Part shown: positions 48,901-57,949 of the stretch, in pieces | Position numbering within the stretch: the first letter of the stretch is position 1 | Layout: each line of letters begins with the position of its first letter | NCBI RefSeq assembly: GCF_032854445.1 | Contig: NC_088305.1 | Coordinates: 10,545,606 to 10,609,605 of the forward strand | Direction of reading: 5' to 3' | From: Liolophura sinensis | Taxonomy: Eukaryota > Mollusca > Polyplacophora > Chitonida > Chitonidae | Length of the DNA: 64,000 nt | Translations under genes and position numbers: made by a program | The notes under the pieces: model-generated | Told to the model about the DNA's origin: nothing | What the model saw: only the letters and a program-made list of their open reading frames with translations | Database searches by the model: none

Positions 48901-51900
48901 GAATATTCGCATTTTATTCACCCTGTTGCCTTCCTACATGTAAAAGAGCTTGTGTCTTTCATACGATCCATAAATCTCTACCTCACAAACAATATCGGCT
49001 CTACTGACTGTGTGCTAAAGCGCCAATCTGCGCAGGCGTTTTGCCTCTAGCAGACCATTCAGGGCACTAGTCCAAGTATAACCTTGGCTGATCCGACTGA
49101 GGCTTTAAGTTGGGAGGTTTTTCAGGTTCCTAATACAGAGCGGTGACATTCGCCAGGTATATCAACTTAGGTATTTATTTATTTGATCGGTGTTTTACGC
49201 CGTACTCAAGAGTATTTCACTTACAGGACTGCGGCCAGCATTATGGTGGAAGAAAATCGGACAGAGCCGGGGAAAAAAACTGATTTTGAACCCGACGTTA
49301 TCGGTTTAAGGATCAACCTGAATGGATAAGGTTGTTTAATCATTACTGCTCATCATAACGAGATGTAGGTTCAACCTGGCCTTCGGCAGACAATTTGTGG
49401 ATTCATATGTTGTCGCTGTTTGTGGAATCTTGGTGATAATAAGTGCAATTAAAGACGCTCATAGGAGCGTTGTCTACCACGAGTATGGCCTCACATCTGG
49501 TAAAAGATCGTCAATTACAAACCAAAGACCTCTGGTTTACCCCGGTCATTCCAGTTTCCTCCACCCATAAAAGTGTATTTCTTACAGCGCATTCACCGCT
49601 CTGTTTACATCACTGCCACCACTAGACAAGCTTGTCCTTTAAAGCCTGTGCGGTGTCAAGTATGAATAAAACCAAAGGTTGAAACAATTTCTTTTTTGTG
49701 ATTTCTTACATTATTTCCTGCCTCATTACTGTGATCCAACGACCTAGACATTGTTCACGACTTCTGTATAAAATTTGATAGCGGCGGCTATGGTGTAAAG
49801 CGAACGCACAGTGCGACGCATGCGCTGTAAAGAGTATGGTCTGAAATACGTACCTGGAATTCCAGTCCATGTGTTTCCCGGCAAAACTCTTTAATCTTGG
49901 GGTAGACCTTCTCCATGAGTGCATTTCGCTCCAGTGTTGTATCTGAAGGAGAAAAATAGCAGATTTATTGCATAATGGTGGTCAAATATTTGCACTGTGC
50001 GAATAAACTTATTCCGTGTTCTTGCATGTATGAAATATGACGTGCTTCCCACATTAGTTCAATACCATGAAGCAATCTCTTTGAAGAGATTGCCGGCCCT
50101 GCATCTCGGCTTGTCGATGAAAAACAAAGCATGTTTTCAGCAAAGAAGTTATCGAACTGAGAAAAATTATTGAGAGACCCAAGCTATTAGTGGAGTCTCA
50201 TCGCATTACATACAGTCAAATAGTCGAGCACATTGCAATAGCCAAACACACACTGCAAAAGCCAAACCCATTGCAAAAGATTGCAATATGAGACTGACAA
50301 TATATCTTTCATTAAAAAATCAAAAGCATGTTTCTCATAAAACATGCATACTTATCACTGACATAATTAATCTCACCATATAAAGCAATTGGGTTATTTA
50401 TTTTAGTTGTGAAAGGATGTTTTTCAATGTCTAGATCACACGCGGTGAGGGTTCAAAACCGGCCTTAGGGAATTGTGTATTACCCTACTCTCACTGCTTG
50501 AAGGGGTTTGGTGACAATATGCGCGCCATGGTGCTGTCTAATGCTCGTTGAAGACTGCTTTTTTTTACCATTAGGGTATGCATATCTTTACGTCACAATT
50601 GGGAAAGTGCCTCAGAAACTTGCCAAAGGTCGGTGGTTTACCCTGGGCACTCCGGTTTTCTCCATCCATAAAACTGCCCTACTCAAGAATATATTCCACT
50701 TATACGACGACGGTCAGGATGATGGGTGAGGGAAGTGATGACAAACTGCAAGTGTGACAGAGAGCTTACAAAGCCCATGATGCTAAATACGTTGCTATTA
50801 ACATGACTGCGTGTTTTACCTAATTCTGCTTAAGTCCTGATTCTGGGTTGGATCTGTATGTTACTATTTAAGCATCTGCACTGATAGTTAGAATAAACTC
50901 TATCACTGAGGTGAACTTACAAGATACCGTATTTCACCAGATACGCGTGACGACTGGCCAACTATCACACTGTCGTTGGGGTTCTGATCTTGCTCTCCAT
51001 AATATAATCGGAGACTTACAGCATAAATATATATGCTCTTGTCTTTTGTATCAAAACGATGACCCTAGTGAATTCTATGTGGTTTCCCTACATGAAAGAG
51101 GACTCTATGCCACGTTAATCCTGTCAAAACATATGCTACGACCTGCACGTCTGCTTAGCTACAGGTTATCACCGATGCCTAAACATGCATACATTTGCGC
51201 ACATGTGGAGTTGGCTTACAGTTAGGCCTAAGTACACTCAAATCAATTGTACACAATAAAAAATAATAAAAGCTCCCAGGAATTAATCATCAATAATTTT
51301 TTTTTTACTTTTTGTCTTCTCTCACCCAACATTTGTTGAGTCCCTGCGTGTGCTTTTGCATAGACGCCACACGCAAACTGCTGGTAATGCAAACTAAGAT
51401 GTGCATGTCCAAGACTACATTTATTCCTGTCTCAACCTATCCATTGCGTCACGCCGACTATTTATTTTATTGATTAACGAATCAAAGATGTGCTTATTTG
51501 CAAACCTTGTACAGAAGTTATCCACAAGCAAATACCGTTCACATTTTTTTTCTTGAAGATGGTACTTTCGCCACTGGATCAATTTCTTAGGTTTTGTCGT
51601 TGAGACTCAAAGAAATATGTCAAGTGTATCAAATACACTTGGTTTTCGCTTTGGTCTACCAACTCACTCAGCTACATGCTTAAGCTCAGTCTAGCGTTGT
51701 TGTTGTTTTTGCTCTTCCTGTTGATATTTGGAGATGGTATTCTTGCTTTTGATCGTGGGTACATTTTTTTTAATGTGTCGCAGGCTGCAGCCACATAGCA
51801 GTCTTTTTTGTGCTGTTATCAATCAACAAAGCAAATATTTACACACTGTAAATCTTCAACCTTTTCAACCACTAAAGCACTTCTTTCAGTGAAATTTATT

Positions 51901-54900
51901 GGTACATTTATTATAAAAGTGACAAAAATAATTTTTGGTTTCACTATAGGCGACAGCTTCATAAAACTATACAAATTATTTCTCTGCACCTCACAATTCT
52001 CTCAGAATATTTTAAAGTATTGGTTGCATCGGTGATTGATTAGGTTGATGAATTAGGATATTCAAACAAACTTCATTCTTTGTTTGCAACATTGTGAGAT
52101 TAGGTTGGCTGCAGATGGGAAGCTGTTACGAGCTATAAGCCGATTTGCGGGATAAAATAACACATGCGCAGAGTAATCAGTATAGAGATGATCTGTACCT
52201 ATAGATTAACATAAGTCGTAGAAGTGACTTGACCTACGTCACTACCATCATACTTACTGAATGGACTTCGTGGTGTCTTGGTGATTAGCGAATAGGAATA
52301 TTGTCTAGTATTTATTTAGTTATTACATTGGTCTTTCACGCCGTACTCAAGAATATTTCACTTGTGCGACGGCGGCCAGCATTGTGTCGGGCCGAAACAG
52401 GGCACAGCCTAGGGGGGAAACAAGACCATCCGTTGAGTTCTGACAGACCTTCCCATGTACTGCCCGAAGAGGAAGTCACAGCGATATTGTCTAAGATACA
52501 ATAGGATAATGAGCATTGTGCGGGATGTCCTGTATTTACAAAATGTATTGCGATTCAGTGTCCCGGGTGTTCTATATTTACAAGCTGTTCTGTATAATAT
52601 ACGCCTCTCCAACATCGTTGAAAACTTTTGACTGTTTTTCTTTGCATGATTCCGTCTTAATTTCATAGTGAATACGCGTTCTTAGTTCTTGGATGGTTTG
52701 TGTTAAACGTCGTTTTGAGAAATGACCTTGGGGTTATTGACGTCCAGTTTGGTTGACTGCTGGTATACGAGTGTCTGTTTCAGCGCTTAGACAACACAAA
52801 CATGTATTAACGTTCATTCAATTTAATTTGCACGTGTTTGTCCTTCGTGCACCATATCCGGTCATATGACCGAAGTATGGGACTACAATCAGAACAAGCT
52901 GCGGGACGTGACACTGTGACTTGTCCGCTCAAAACACGTGACATTCGGCCATATTGAATTATGAATGAAGTAGAATAAGAGCTTCCTGGTCGGGTGCACA
53001 ATCACCTGTTTGTCAACGTTGTCTCTGTCAGGAATTTCACTGAAGTTACCTCAGAGAACGAGGATCATCAGACGCGGCGTGTTTGAGGCTCGCATATTTA
53101 GGCACACAGCTGAGGCCAAACTAAAAATCAATTAGGGGGTTAGCACCCCAGCATGGCTTCCCACCAAGGCGGTCGCTGTGATTTCAAGCCCTGCTCACGC
53201 TGGCTTCCTCTCTGGCTGTACGTAAGACGGTCCCGCATCAACCCGCGGATAGTCGTAGGTTTCCCCGGGCTCTGCCCGGTTTCCTCTCACCATAATGTTG
53301 GCCGCCGTCATATAAGTGAAACACCAATCAAATAAACAAATAAATTAATTAATTTGGGACAGTGGATTACTGCGTATGTTAAGCCTGGCAATAGTCCCAT
53401 TGCCGCCTTCACCGTTAGCTTTGATTACAATTACGCAGATACAGGTATTTTGAAACTACTGCCCGCGAGCGGTATGCTGTTATGAATAGTGCTTAAGCTG
53501 TCCTTTGTTTGGTAACGATGAGATATGTTCTAGCACGTTAGACAGGTGAAACATCGGGATAACTATTCACACTGGAACCAAACATGTACCCACATGTATA
53601 CAGAATATCAACATGCCAATAGAGCTTTCACTGGGATGATGTAATGTTGTGTGTGTACGTTACATATTTAATATGCATATAGAAATATTTGAACAAATTT
53701 TTAAAGGAAAGTCACCACACCCGATAATAGACTCACTTTTGCCCAACATTAGCTTTAATACATTCATATATCTTTAATTTGCACTCTGATCAATGAGCAG
53801 AAATTGTTACATGCGCTTAGCAATGGGGGTAGACTTGAAAGGTGAACGTTTGATCCTGGTCGCTAATTTGGGCTTTCAGTAAACCAGGCACAAAAGTTAA
53901 AAGTTAAGACTTTGTTTATGTAATGCTGAAAGAAAAAGCTGGTAAGTCAAAGCAGAAGCATGCACCGTCAGATTACTGTGCTGAAAAATATACCCAAGAA
54001 AACATTATCAGATTTTTAAAAATGAATTTAAATCCATTTAAATCTTTGAACTCTAAGAGGTCATATACCATGCTGTTTGGTTAAAGCATAGATGCGTCAT
54101 ACCGTCATGAAGTGATAGTGTAACCTGACAACACTTCACTTTTTCTCGTTTTTATATTTAATTACAGGTCAAATTTTTGTGAAAATTATTTAAATAACCT
54201 TTTTCTTCAATATAAGAGCTATAATATCATTAACATCTGTGCAGAGAGCGGGGTAAATTTTTTTTTTACCTCAGAATACTTCAGCACTGGCTCATTAAGA
54301 TAACTGCAGAATGCATTTATCTCAAATAAATAACAGGTCAAAACAATAAATAAATTTTCATGCATAGTTTTTTTTCACTTCAAGAATGTATGAAGATTTT
54401 AGAATCAGAACTTCAAAAATTACGTCTAATATAAATTTACAACAAATGACAGTCATGCACCTTTTTTAAATGATCTGCCATAAAGGCATAGAAGTGTATG
54501 TTCAATTTAACCTGATTTCTGATGCCCTTATAACATATGATTTCCAATACTAAATTATTATGTAGAGCAGCCCTGTCTAAGAAAAACCTGCCTAGTTTGA
54601 TTCCATGCACCCATAGGTTTAATCACCGAAGGTAAACCGCGCCAAGTCCACAAAAATATATATATAGACTTAATAAATAAATAAATTACATAATATAAAT
54701 ATTTTTTACAAAGGTACAAATATAACACAGCCTATGCAAGAGGAGTGTTGGAGTACAACAAAAAATTCATGTGAAAAAAAGTTTGTGAAAACGCTGTGGA
54801 ATAACAGAAAGTACAGCAGATGGATATGTTGAGGAATACCAGAAGTCAAGGTACACATAAATGAAGATGTTGAGGAATGCCAGACGGTAGGGTACACATA

Positions 54901-56393
54901 AGTGAAAATGTTGTGGAATACCAGAAGTCAAGGTACACATATGTGAAGATGCTGAGGAATACCAGACGGTAGGGTACACATAAGTGAAGATGTTGAGAAA
55001 TACCAGACGATAGGGTACACATGTGTGAAGATGTTGTGGAATACCAGAAGGTAGGGTACACATATGTGAGGATGTTGTGGAATACCAGAAGTCAAGGTAC
55101 ACATATGTGAAGATGTTGTGGAATACCAGACGGTAGGGTACACATAAGTGAAGATGTTGAGGAATACCAGAAGTCAAGGTACACATAAGTAAAGATGTTG
55201 GTGAATACCAAAGGTAGCGTACACATATGCGAAGATGATGTGGAATACCAGAAGGTAAGGTACACATGTGTGAAGATGTTGCAGAATACCAGAAGGTAGG
55301 GTACACATATGTGAGGATGTTGTGGAATACCAGAAGTCAAGGTACACATACGTGGAGATGTTGTGGAATACCAAAGGTATCGTACACATAAGTGAAGATG
55401 TTGAGGAATACCAGACGACAGGGTACACATAAGTGAAGATGTTGGTGAATACCAAAGGTAGGGTACACATATGTGAGGATGTTGTGGAATACCAGAAGTC
55501 AAGGTACACATACGTGGAGATGTTGTGGAATACCAAAGGTATCGTACACATAAGTGAAGATGTTGGTGAATACCAAAAGTAGCGTACACATATGTGAAGA
55601 TGTTGTGGAATACCAGAAGTCAAGGTACACGTATGTGACGATGTTGTGGAATACCAAGAGGTAAGGTACACATAAGTGAAGATGCTGAGGAATACCAGAC
55701 GGTAGGGTACACATAAGTAAAGATGTTGAGGAATACCAGACGATAGGGTACACATAAGTGAAGATGTTGGTGAATACCAAAGGTAGCGTACACATATGCG
55801 AAGATGATGTGGAATACCAGAAGGTAAGGTACACATGTGTGAAGATGTTGCAGAATACCAGAAGGTAGGGTACACATATGTGAGGATGTTGTGGAATACC
55901 AGAAGTCAAGGTACACATATGTGAAGATGTTGTGGAATACCAGAAGTCAAAGTACACATATGTGAAGATGTTGTGGAATACCAAGAGGAAAGGTACACAT
56001 AAGTGAAAATGTTGTGGAATACCAGAAGTCAAGGTACACATATGTTAAGATGTTGAGGAATACCAGATGGTACACATATGTGAAGATGTTGACGAATACC
56101 GGAAGGTAATGTACACACATGTGGAAATTAGAAAGAGCAAAAGGTAGTCTATACATATATGAAGATGTTGAAAAATGTATCGTGATTGTACCTGAGTAAT
56201 GACGGGATCTGATTAGCTTACCTGTGAAGGTGGAGCTTGTAAAGATGCGCACAATCCTGGAGCTTAGGGACGGAAGGTTGGTCAAGTCACCCACCAGCAC
56301 CCTCTCCAACTTCTCAGTCTCCTCTTTGCTGCTCCCCCCATCCGAGAGGCTCGTCCGGTCACTACTGTCCAGCGAGGCCAGTGACCCTTCCAT
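21168..56393 (-). CDS. DUF4062-NACHT-WD40 STAND NTPase (NWD1/NWD2-like), two single-base frameshifts
   Basis: Seven - strand exons: 56393-56222, 49942-49854, 44530-44414, 31676-31474, 29869-29725, 27483-26927 and 24958-21168. With the two missing bases allowed for, they give about 1,691 residues. DUF4062-type domain, about 48-190: RIFTSSTFTDTTLERNALM, VVDMRWGVRDEATDDHM, VFLGQKYGYRPLP. NACHT domain: P-loop GESGCGKT at about 412-419 and Walker B LVIFLDSLDQL at about 501-511. A helical region follows, then WD40 repeats from about 940, with many VWD/VWN strands. It ends in CVIS. Vertebrate NWD1 and NWD2 share this order and size. STAND ATPases are nucleotide-driven switches that oligomerise on sensing a ligand; the ligand here is unknown. 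Exon 4 (203 bp) and exon 7 (3791 bp) are each one base short of phase. It could be an active gene with assembly indels or a recent pseudogene. Confidence 0.88.
21756..21770 (-). other. One-base deletion (frameshift) in exon 7
   Basis: The 5' frame reads DSEKAIF and stops; the next frame reads ILDLKKKSVIRSV without a break. One extra A in the A-run at about 21766 would join them. Exon 7 is 3791 bp, one short of a multiple of three. Confidence 0.85.
24959..26926. other. NACHT-WD40 intron 6, no feature seen
   Basis: AT-rich, without recognisable repeats or coding exons. Confidence 0.6.
26927..27483 (-). CDS. NACHT-WD40 gene exon 6 with P-loop
   Basis: The acceptor TTTTCAG ends at 27484 and the donor CAG-GTGAGA starts at 26926. 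It encodes VTEREIERGILKAL, a helical stretch, then FVLYGESGCGKTSLMAKG, the Walker A motif opening the NACHT domain. Confidence 0.92.
27484..29724. other. NACHT-WD40 intron 5
   Basis: Contains the 72-bp array at 28855-29165. A tRNA-like B box (GAGTTCGAATCC, about 29532) occurs without a credible tRNA fold. Confidence 0.6.
28855..29165 (+). repeat. Tandem repeat, about 72 bp x 4
   Basis: GCTAGATCTGACTTTG(G/T)TCA, GATGTTATTGCAGAT and GTCAGTATATGGAGCCACTG recur four times. Confidence 0.85.
29725..29869 (-). CDS. NACHT-WD40 gene exon 5
   Basis: The acceptor CATTCACAG ends at 29870 and the donor GTATGT starts at 29724. The 145 bp encode RHQRLQEADQASWSETF and FITKKIDRERMHNYFMS, a helical linker typical of NWD-like proteins. 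Confidence 0.85.
30808..30895 (-). pseudogene. Partial exon-4 copy (decayed)
   Basis: On the - strand it reads VPQFYVLQPISSVFYN, matching exon 4's PLYVLQPISSIFTN. The donor is lost. GAGCTGATTGGCTG is identical to 31499-31512, 660 bp away. Confidence 0.75.
31320..31415 (-). pseudogene. Partial exon-4 copy with donor-like end
   Basis: Reads RWYKGNDNSVPTFYVLHPIK and then HNK at a GTAATA donor, matching exon 4's end and its GTAATG donor 144 bp upstream in the gene. Its frame is open where the real exon has lost one base. Confidence 0.85.
31474..31676 (-). CDS. NACHT-WD40 gene exon 4 with one-base deletion
   Basis: The acceptor ATTTTCAG ends at 31677 and the donor AAG-GTAATG starts at 31473. The first part encodes VFLGQKYGYRPLPTHIAATE and ELMDEWYKRDNNSA. 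The frame then shifts inside the C-rich run at 31524-31534. The shifted frame continues PLYVLQPISSIFTNFNNK up to the donor. The exon is 203 bp, but both neighbouring introns are phase 0, so 204 are expected. Two decayed partial copies of this exon's end lie just downstream. Confidence 0.85.
31524..31534 (-). other. One-base deletion (frameshift) in exon 4
   Basis: The C-rich run after the NNSA codons is one base short. The partial copy at 31330-31415 keeps the open reading NSVPTFYVLHPI at the same place and is one base longer there. Confidence 0.8.
35839..36092 (-). mobile_element. SINE-A, near full length
   Basis: TTATTTGATTGGTGTTTTAC to ACGTTATGCTAGCGCGCTAA, the complete unit in reverse. 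Confidence 0.88.
36935..37455 (+). repeat. 23-bp minisatellite, about 22 copies
   Basis: GAACCACAAGCAGTACATC and variants repeat with a (T/C)(C/T)(A/T)AG(A/T)G linker. Several reading frames through it stay open, which explains the long repeat-peptide frames there. Confidence 0.9.
38404..39150 (-). pseudogene. Reverse transcriptase fragment of a retroelement, broken
   Basis: On the - strand: WDVSMFTELLEFLIN, then a TAG (39061-39059), GIPMGTNCALLLVDLYLFSY, a frame change near 38933, RYIDELLALN (YxDD-type box with E for the second D), TSYLDLFLYQKD, another frame change, and NIPKGPAYGVYITRLAAF. This is the fingers-palm part of an animal retroelement reverse transcriptase. I cannot assign the family; Penelope-like is one option. 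It has one stop and at least two frameshifts. An L1-type or retroviral origin looks less likely from these motifs. Confidence 0.8.
40862..41045 (-). mobile_element. SINE-A 3' part with an internal duplication
   Basis: GATTGGTGTTTTACGCCGTA and GGAGGAAACC match SINE-A. Then GTCAGAGCCCGGGGGAAACC plus TAAACA(G/C)TCAAAAAGAG occurs twice, about 55 bp apart. Confidence 0.75.
41133..41280 (-). mobile_element. SINE-related fragment
   Basis: TTTATTTATTTACTTGACTG, then GTGGAGGAAACCGGAGTGCC and GGAAACCACCAACC, resembling the SINE 3' part but diverged. Confidence 0.45.
41697..41910. mobile_element. Foldback MITE with about 60-bp inverted repeats
   Basis: AAATTTAACAGAAAG at 41697-41711 is exactly complementary to 41896-41910. 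Pairing continues inward with gaps (CAGAATCTATTCTGTT against AACAGAATAAATTCTA). No coding sequence inside. Confidence 0.78.
41970..42055 (+). repeat. 20-bp tandem repeat, 4 copies
   Basis: AGTAACCGCATGTAAGCGCA repeats three times, then a variant ending GTATTCG. Confidence 0.9.
42270..42720 (+). repeat. Tandem repeat, about 62-64 bp x 7
   Basis: CGATTAAACCACAG(C/G)AAAAGC, CTCCCTTCATCTTTCATTG and TTTCTTTCATCCAAACACTT recur seven times. Confidence 0.9.
42881..43119 (+). mobile_element. SINE-A, near full length with TSD
   Basis: GGAGCCTCTGGGGCTCAGTT (A-box side), GTGAGTTCAAGTCCAGCTC (B box), ending CAAATAAATAAATA. The direct repeat CTTTCTCAAAGGT is at 42868-42880 and 43120-43132. An internal segment (about 25 bp) is deleted after TCATACTGG. 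Confidence 0.88.
44045..44125. repeat. Poly-T/GTTTT tract ending in a G run
   Basis: Long T runs broken by single G, then GGGTGGGGGGGG. Confidence 0.9.
44414..44530 (-). CDS. NACHT-WD40 gene exon 3
   Basis: The acceptor CTTCCGTCAG ends at 44531 and the donor GTAAGT starts at 44413. The exon is exactly 39 codons and includes VVDMRWGVRDEATDDHM and LSMGPNFV. Confidence 0.9.
44888..44910. repeat. (GTT)n microsatellite
   Basis: Seven consecutive GTT units. Confidence 0.9.
45835..46213 (+). mobile_element. tRNA-derived SINE (local name SINE-C), diverged
   Basis: GATGTGAGTTCAATACTAGCC (B-box side), CCGTGGGAAGGTTCTTAAG, GTAACTTGCCAAGGACTAG and GGTTTATTTACCTCGGGCAG, ending GAATAAATAAATAAACT. Related copies at 49300 and 50430. 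Confidence 0.55.
46256..46520. mobile_element. MITE candidate with about 20-bp terminal inverted repeats
   Basis: GTACACTCTTGAAACTTAAG at the left is imperfectly complementary to CTTAGTTTTAAGAGTGTAAC at the right. ACACT/AGTGT motifs recur inside. Confidence 0.55.
46925..47050 (-). mobile_element. SINE-A 3' part
   Basis: GGTGTCTTACGCCGTACGAC, GGTGGGAGGAAACCGG and AACCCACGACCATCCGC in reverse, lacking the CTCAAGAATATTTCAC segment. Confidence 0.75.
47510..47606 (-). mobile_element. SINE-A 3' fragment
   Basis: TTTATTTGATTGGTGTTTCA, AAGAATATTTCTCTTATAAG and GGAGGAAACCGGGG. Confidence 0.72.
48043..48240 (+). repeat. Interspersed repeat Rep2
   Basis: TTTTACCTGATTCTGCC, ATACATGAACAGTTGAATAA, GGCCGTATTTCACTTGTTAC and CTATCGTCGCTGCTC. 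Confidence 0.65.
48412..48495 (-). mobile_element. SINE-A 3' fragment
   Basis: GTATTTGATCAGTGTTTATA, GAAGAATATTTCACCTATAC and GATGGCGCCCAGC. Confidence 0.6.
48598..48705 (+). repeat. Interspersed repeat Rep2, 3' half
   Basis: CTGAGGTAGATTGACAAAAG, GGCCGCATTTCATCGGTTAC and GTCGCCGCTGCTCTGGTTTT. Confidence 0.65.
49170..49272 (-). mobile_element. SINE-A 3' fragment
   Basis: TTATTTGATCGGTGTTTTAC, GCCGTACTCAAGAGTATTTC and GCGGCCAGCATTATGGTGG. Confidence 0.75.
49300..49610 (+). mobile_element. SINE-C copy, diverged
   Basis: GTAGGTTCAACCTGGCC (B-box side), then ACCTCTGGTTTACCCCGG and TTTCCTCCACCCATAAAAG. Confidence 0.5.
49854..49942 (-). CDS. NACHT-WD40 gene exon 2
   Basis: The acceptor CTCCTTCAG ends at 49943 and the donor GTACGT starts at 49853. 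It encodes DTTLERNALMEKVYPKIKEF and ends ETHGLEFQ, continuing the DUF4062-type domain in phase with exons 1 and 3. Confidence 0.87.
50430..50690 (+). mobile_element. SINE-C copy
   Basis: GAGGGTTCAAAACCGGCC (B-box side), AACTTGCCAAAGGTCGGTGG, TTTACCCTGGGCACTCCGG and CCATCCATAAAACTGCC. Confidence 0.55.
50690..50740 (-). mobile_element. SINE-A-like 3' fragment
   Basis: TACTCAAGAATATATTCCAC and TTATACGACGACGGTCAGGA, joined directly to the SINE-C end. Confidence 0.5.
50816..51000 (+). repeat. Interspersed repeat Rep2
   Basis: TTTACCTAATTCTGCTTAAG, TAGTTAGAATAAACTC, ACTGAGGTGAACTTACAAG and CCGTATTTCACCAGATAC. Confidence 0.65.
51845..52065 (+). mobile_element. MITE-like repeat Rep1b, second copy
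   Basis: CACTGTAAATCTTCAACC, CCACTAAAGCACTTCTTTC and CACAATTCTCTCAGAAT parallel 9601-9800. Confidence 0.55.
52307..52480 (-). mobile_element. SINE-A, 5'-truncated
   Basis: TTTCACGCCGTACTCAAGAA, GCGACGGCGGCCAGCATTGT and GACAGACCTTCCCATGTAC. Confidence 0.75.
53129..53343 (+). mobile_element. SINE-A, 5'-truncated
   Basis: CACCAAGGCGGTCGCTGTGA, TAGTCGTAGGTTTCCCCGGG and GTGAAACACCAATCAAATAA. Lacks the ATATTCTTGAGTACGGCG segment. Confidence 0.8.
54830..56115 (-). repeat. 41-bp minisatellite, about 31 copies
   Basis: Unit on + contains GGTACACATATGTGAAGATG and TTGTGGAATACCAGAAGTCA. All three - strand frames through the unit lack stops, so frames of up to 233 residues arise by chance. It ends about 105 bp from the exon 1 donor. 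Confidence 0.93.
56222..56393 (-). CDS. NACHT-WD40 gene exon 1 (start codon)
   Basis: The ATG at 56393-56391 has A at -3 and G at +4. An in-frame TGA lies upstream at 56444-56442, so the start is bounded if the exon is contiguous. The donor GTAAGC begins at 56221. It encodes a Ser/Glu-rich leader and then the first strand of the DUF4062-type domain, RIFTSSTFT. The N-terminus length agrees with NWD2-like proteins. The upstream 56400-56680 stretch is relatively CpG-rich and may hold the promoter or 5' UTR. Confidence 0.75.
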
Positions 56394-57174
56394 CCTCAAT
56401 CCGGACTCACACACTGGACGGATGCACCCGCCACGCTCTGGTCAGGTAAAAACCCCTTTGATCCTGTCACTGTGCCGGGCTCTGTCCACTGTGTTGTGAG
56501 TGTGAAGTGTTCCGTCAGCCTGAACCCAGCCACTGACCACGGGGACATGTCTGAACGGCTTGCGTCATGGTGCTTAGTGCGCCTCCCTCTCACACAATGC
56601 CCGGCACCTTCGTCAAGACCTGGCTAATATCACCGCTAGCGGCGCACTGCCCCCGGGGGTAATTCTACAAACTGACGTATGAGAAAATAAATGATTTTGG
56701 CAACTGTTTAAGTGATTATATATACATGCGATCTCAGGCGATTGCGCAATGTGGGGTGAGATTTCTCAAATTTCAGTATCAAAGATGGTATATTTGATTA
56801 CCAATTTACCGGCCTAACTATATGGTTTTTGAGTATTTATTTACAGTATAACTGGATAACATTGTCTGAATAATGAGGGTTTACAAACTAAATTAGGCAA
56901 TAAAACTGTCACCAAATTATGCGATTTTTTAAATGAACTTACTTTCAATATGGCCGTTGGCGACCTCTAGTGTTTTAAATAATAACTTGGCATCCGAATA
57001 AACAAGCATATTATTCAATTTGCCAAAGGTATAATTTTATTAGACTAAGATAAGAGATGGATCCAGGTGAAGTGGAGAAGGCTGTGGGATGTTAACATTT
57101 ACGTATGTATATCTAAACCAGCTGGTATCCCTGAACTATAAAGATCAGCCCACACTGTATATCTTATAGGCTTC

Positions 57175-57440
57175 TGGCACACCATTACACCTGTACACGC
57201 ATCAGTCACATTGTTACCACTGTATACGCTTCATTCACACTGTCACACCTGTACACGCCTCAGTCACATTGTTACACCTATATACGCTTCATGCACACTG
57301 TCACATTTGTACACGCATCAGTCGCACCATTACACCTGTACACGCATCAGTCGCACTGTCACACTTATATGAGCTTCATTCATACTGTTACACCTGTAAA
57401 CGCTACAGTCACACTGTTACACCTGTAAACGCTACATTCT
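57175..57440 (+). repeat. Degenerate tandem repeat, about 30 bp x 8-9
   Basis: CAC(A/T)CTGT(T/C)ACACCTGTACACGC followed by (A/T)(T/C)CA(G/T)TC recurs. Confidence 0.8.
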
Positions 57441-57949
57441 CACTGACTTCAATATTGCCGCTCTGACCATAAGCCACAATCATACATTGAATAACAGTCA
57501 CAGCCACATACGTCATCATGTGCACATTTCTCACACTTGCATAAACAATGCATCCATAGATAAGGTAAGGTTTGCTTACCTGTGAAGCAATCTCTGGACA
57601 GTTGATCGTGTTTAAAATCCCATTTAAGTCATGTTAATGTTGTCTGTCTCCACTCAGGCTCACGGGGCCTAGAACTTCCGAAATTTCTCCCACCCACACT
57701 CTCTCCCCACGGGGCGCACACTGAATGAGTAATATATAGAATAGTGTGATAAGCAGTCATGAAAAATATAGGTTATCACATATAGATATACGCCTGCTCT
57801 GTCAGTGACCCCTCTCCTTGAAAAATATAGCATTCACGTCCAAAACTCAATCCGGGCATGAAGTGCAGATTCGTGGTACTTGAGTGAAGGCGGAACACGC
57901 AATGTGCGTAAAATACGCACACGCGTACTGGGCATTCTCACTTAAGGTT

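Larger units (their letters stand above)
44531..49853. other. NACHT-WD40 intron 2
   Basis: Contains SINE-A, SINE-C and Rep2 copies and a MITE candidate. No other exon recognised. Confidence 0.6.
49943..56221. other. NACHT-WD40 intron 1
   Basis: Contains SINEs, a Rep2 and a Rep1b copy, and a large 41-bp array next to exon 1. Positions 53350-54650 hold only AT-rich sequence. Confidence 0.65.

Noticed and set aside
54767-56041. Several overlapping long frames on - with repeated YSTTSSHMCTL-like peptide
   Set aside because: All are readings of the stop-free 41-bp array inside intron 1.
57560-57660. Donor-like TTCACAG-GTAAGC on -, resembling the exon 1 donor
   Set aside because: The preceding sequence has no coding homology; similarity is limited to the splice consensus and a few bases.
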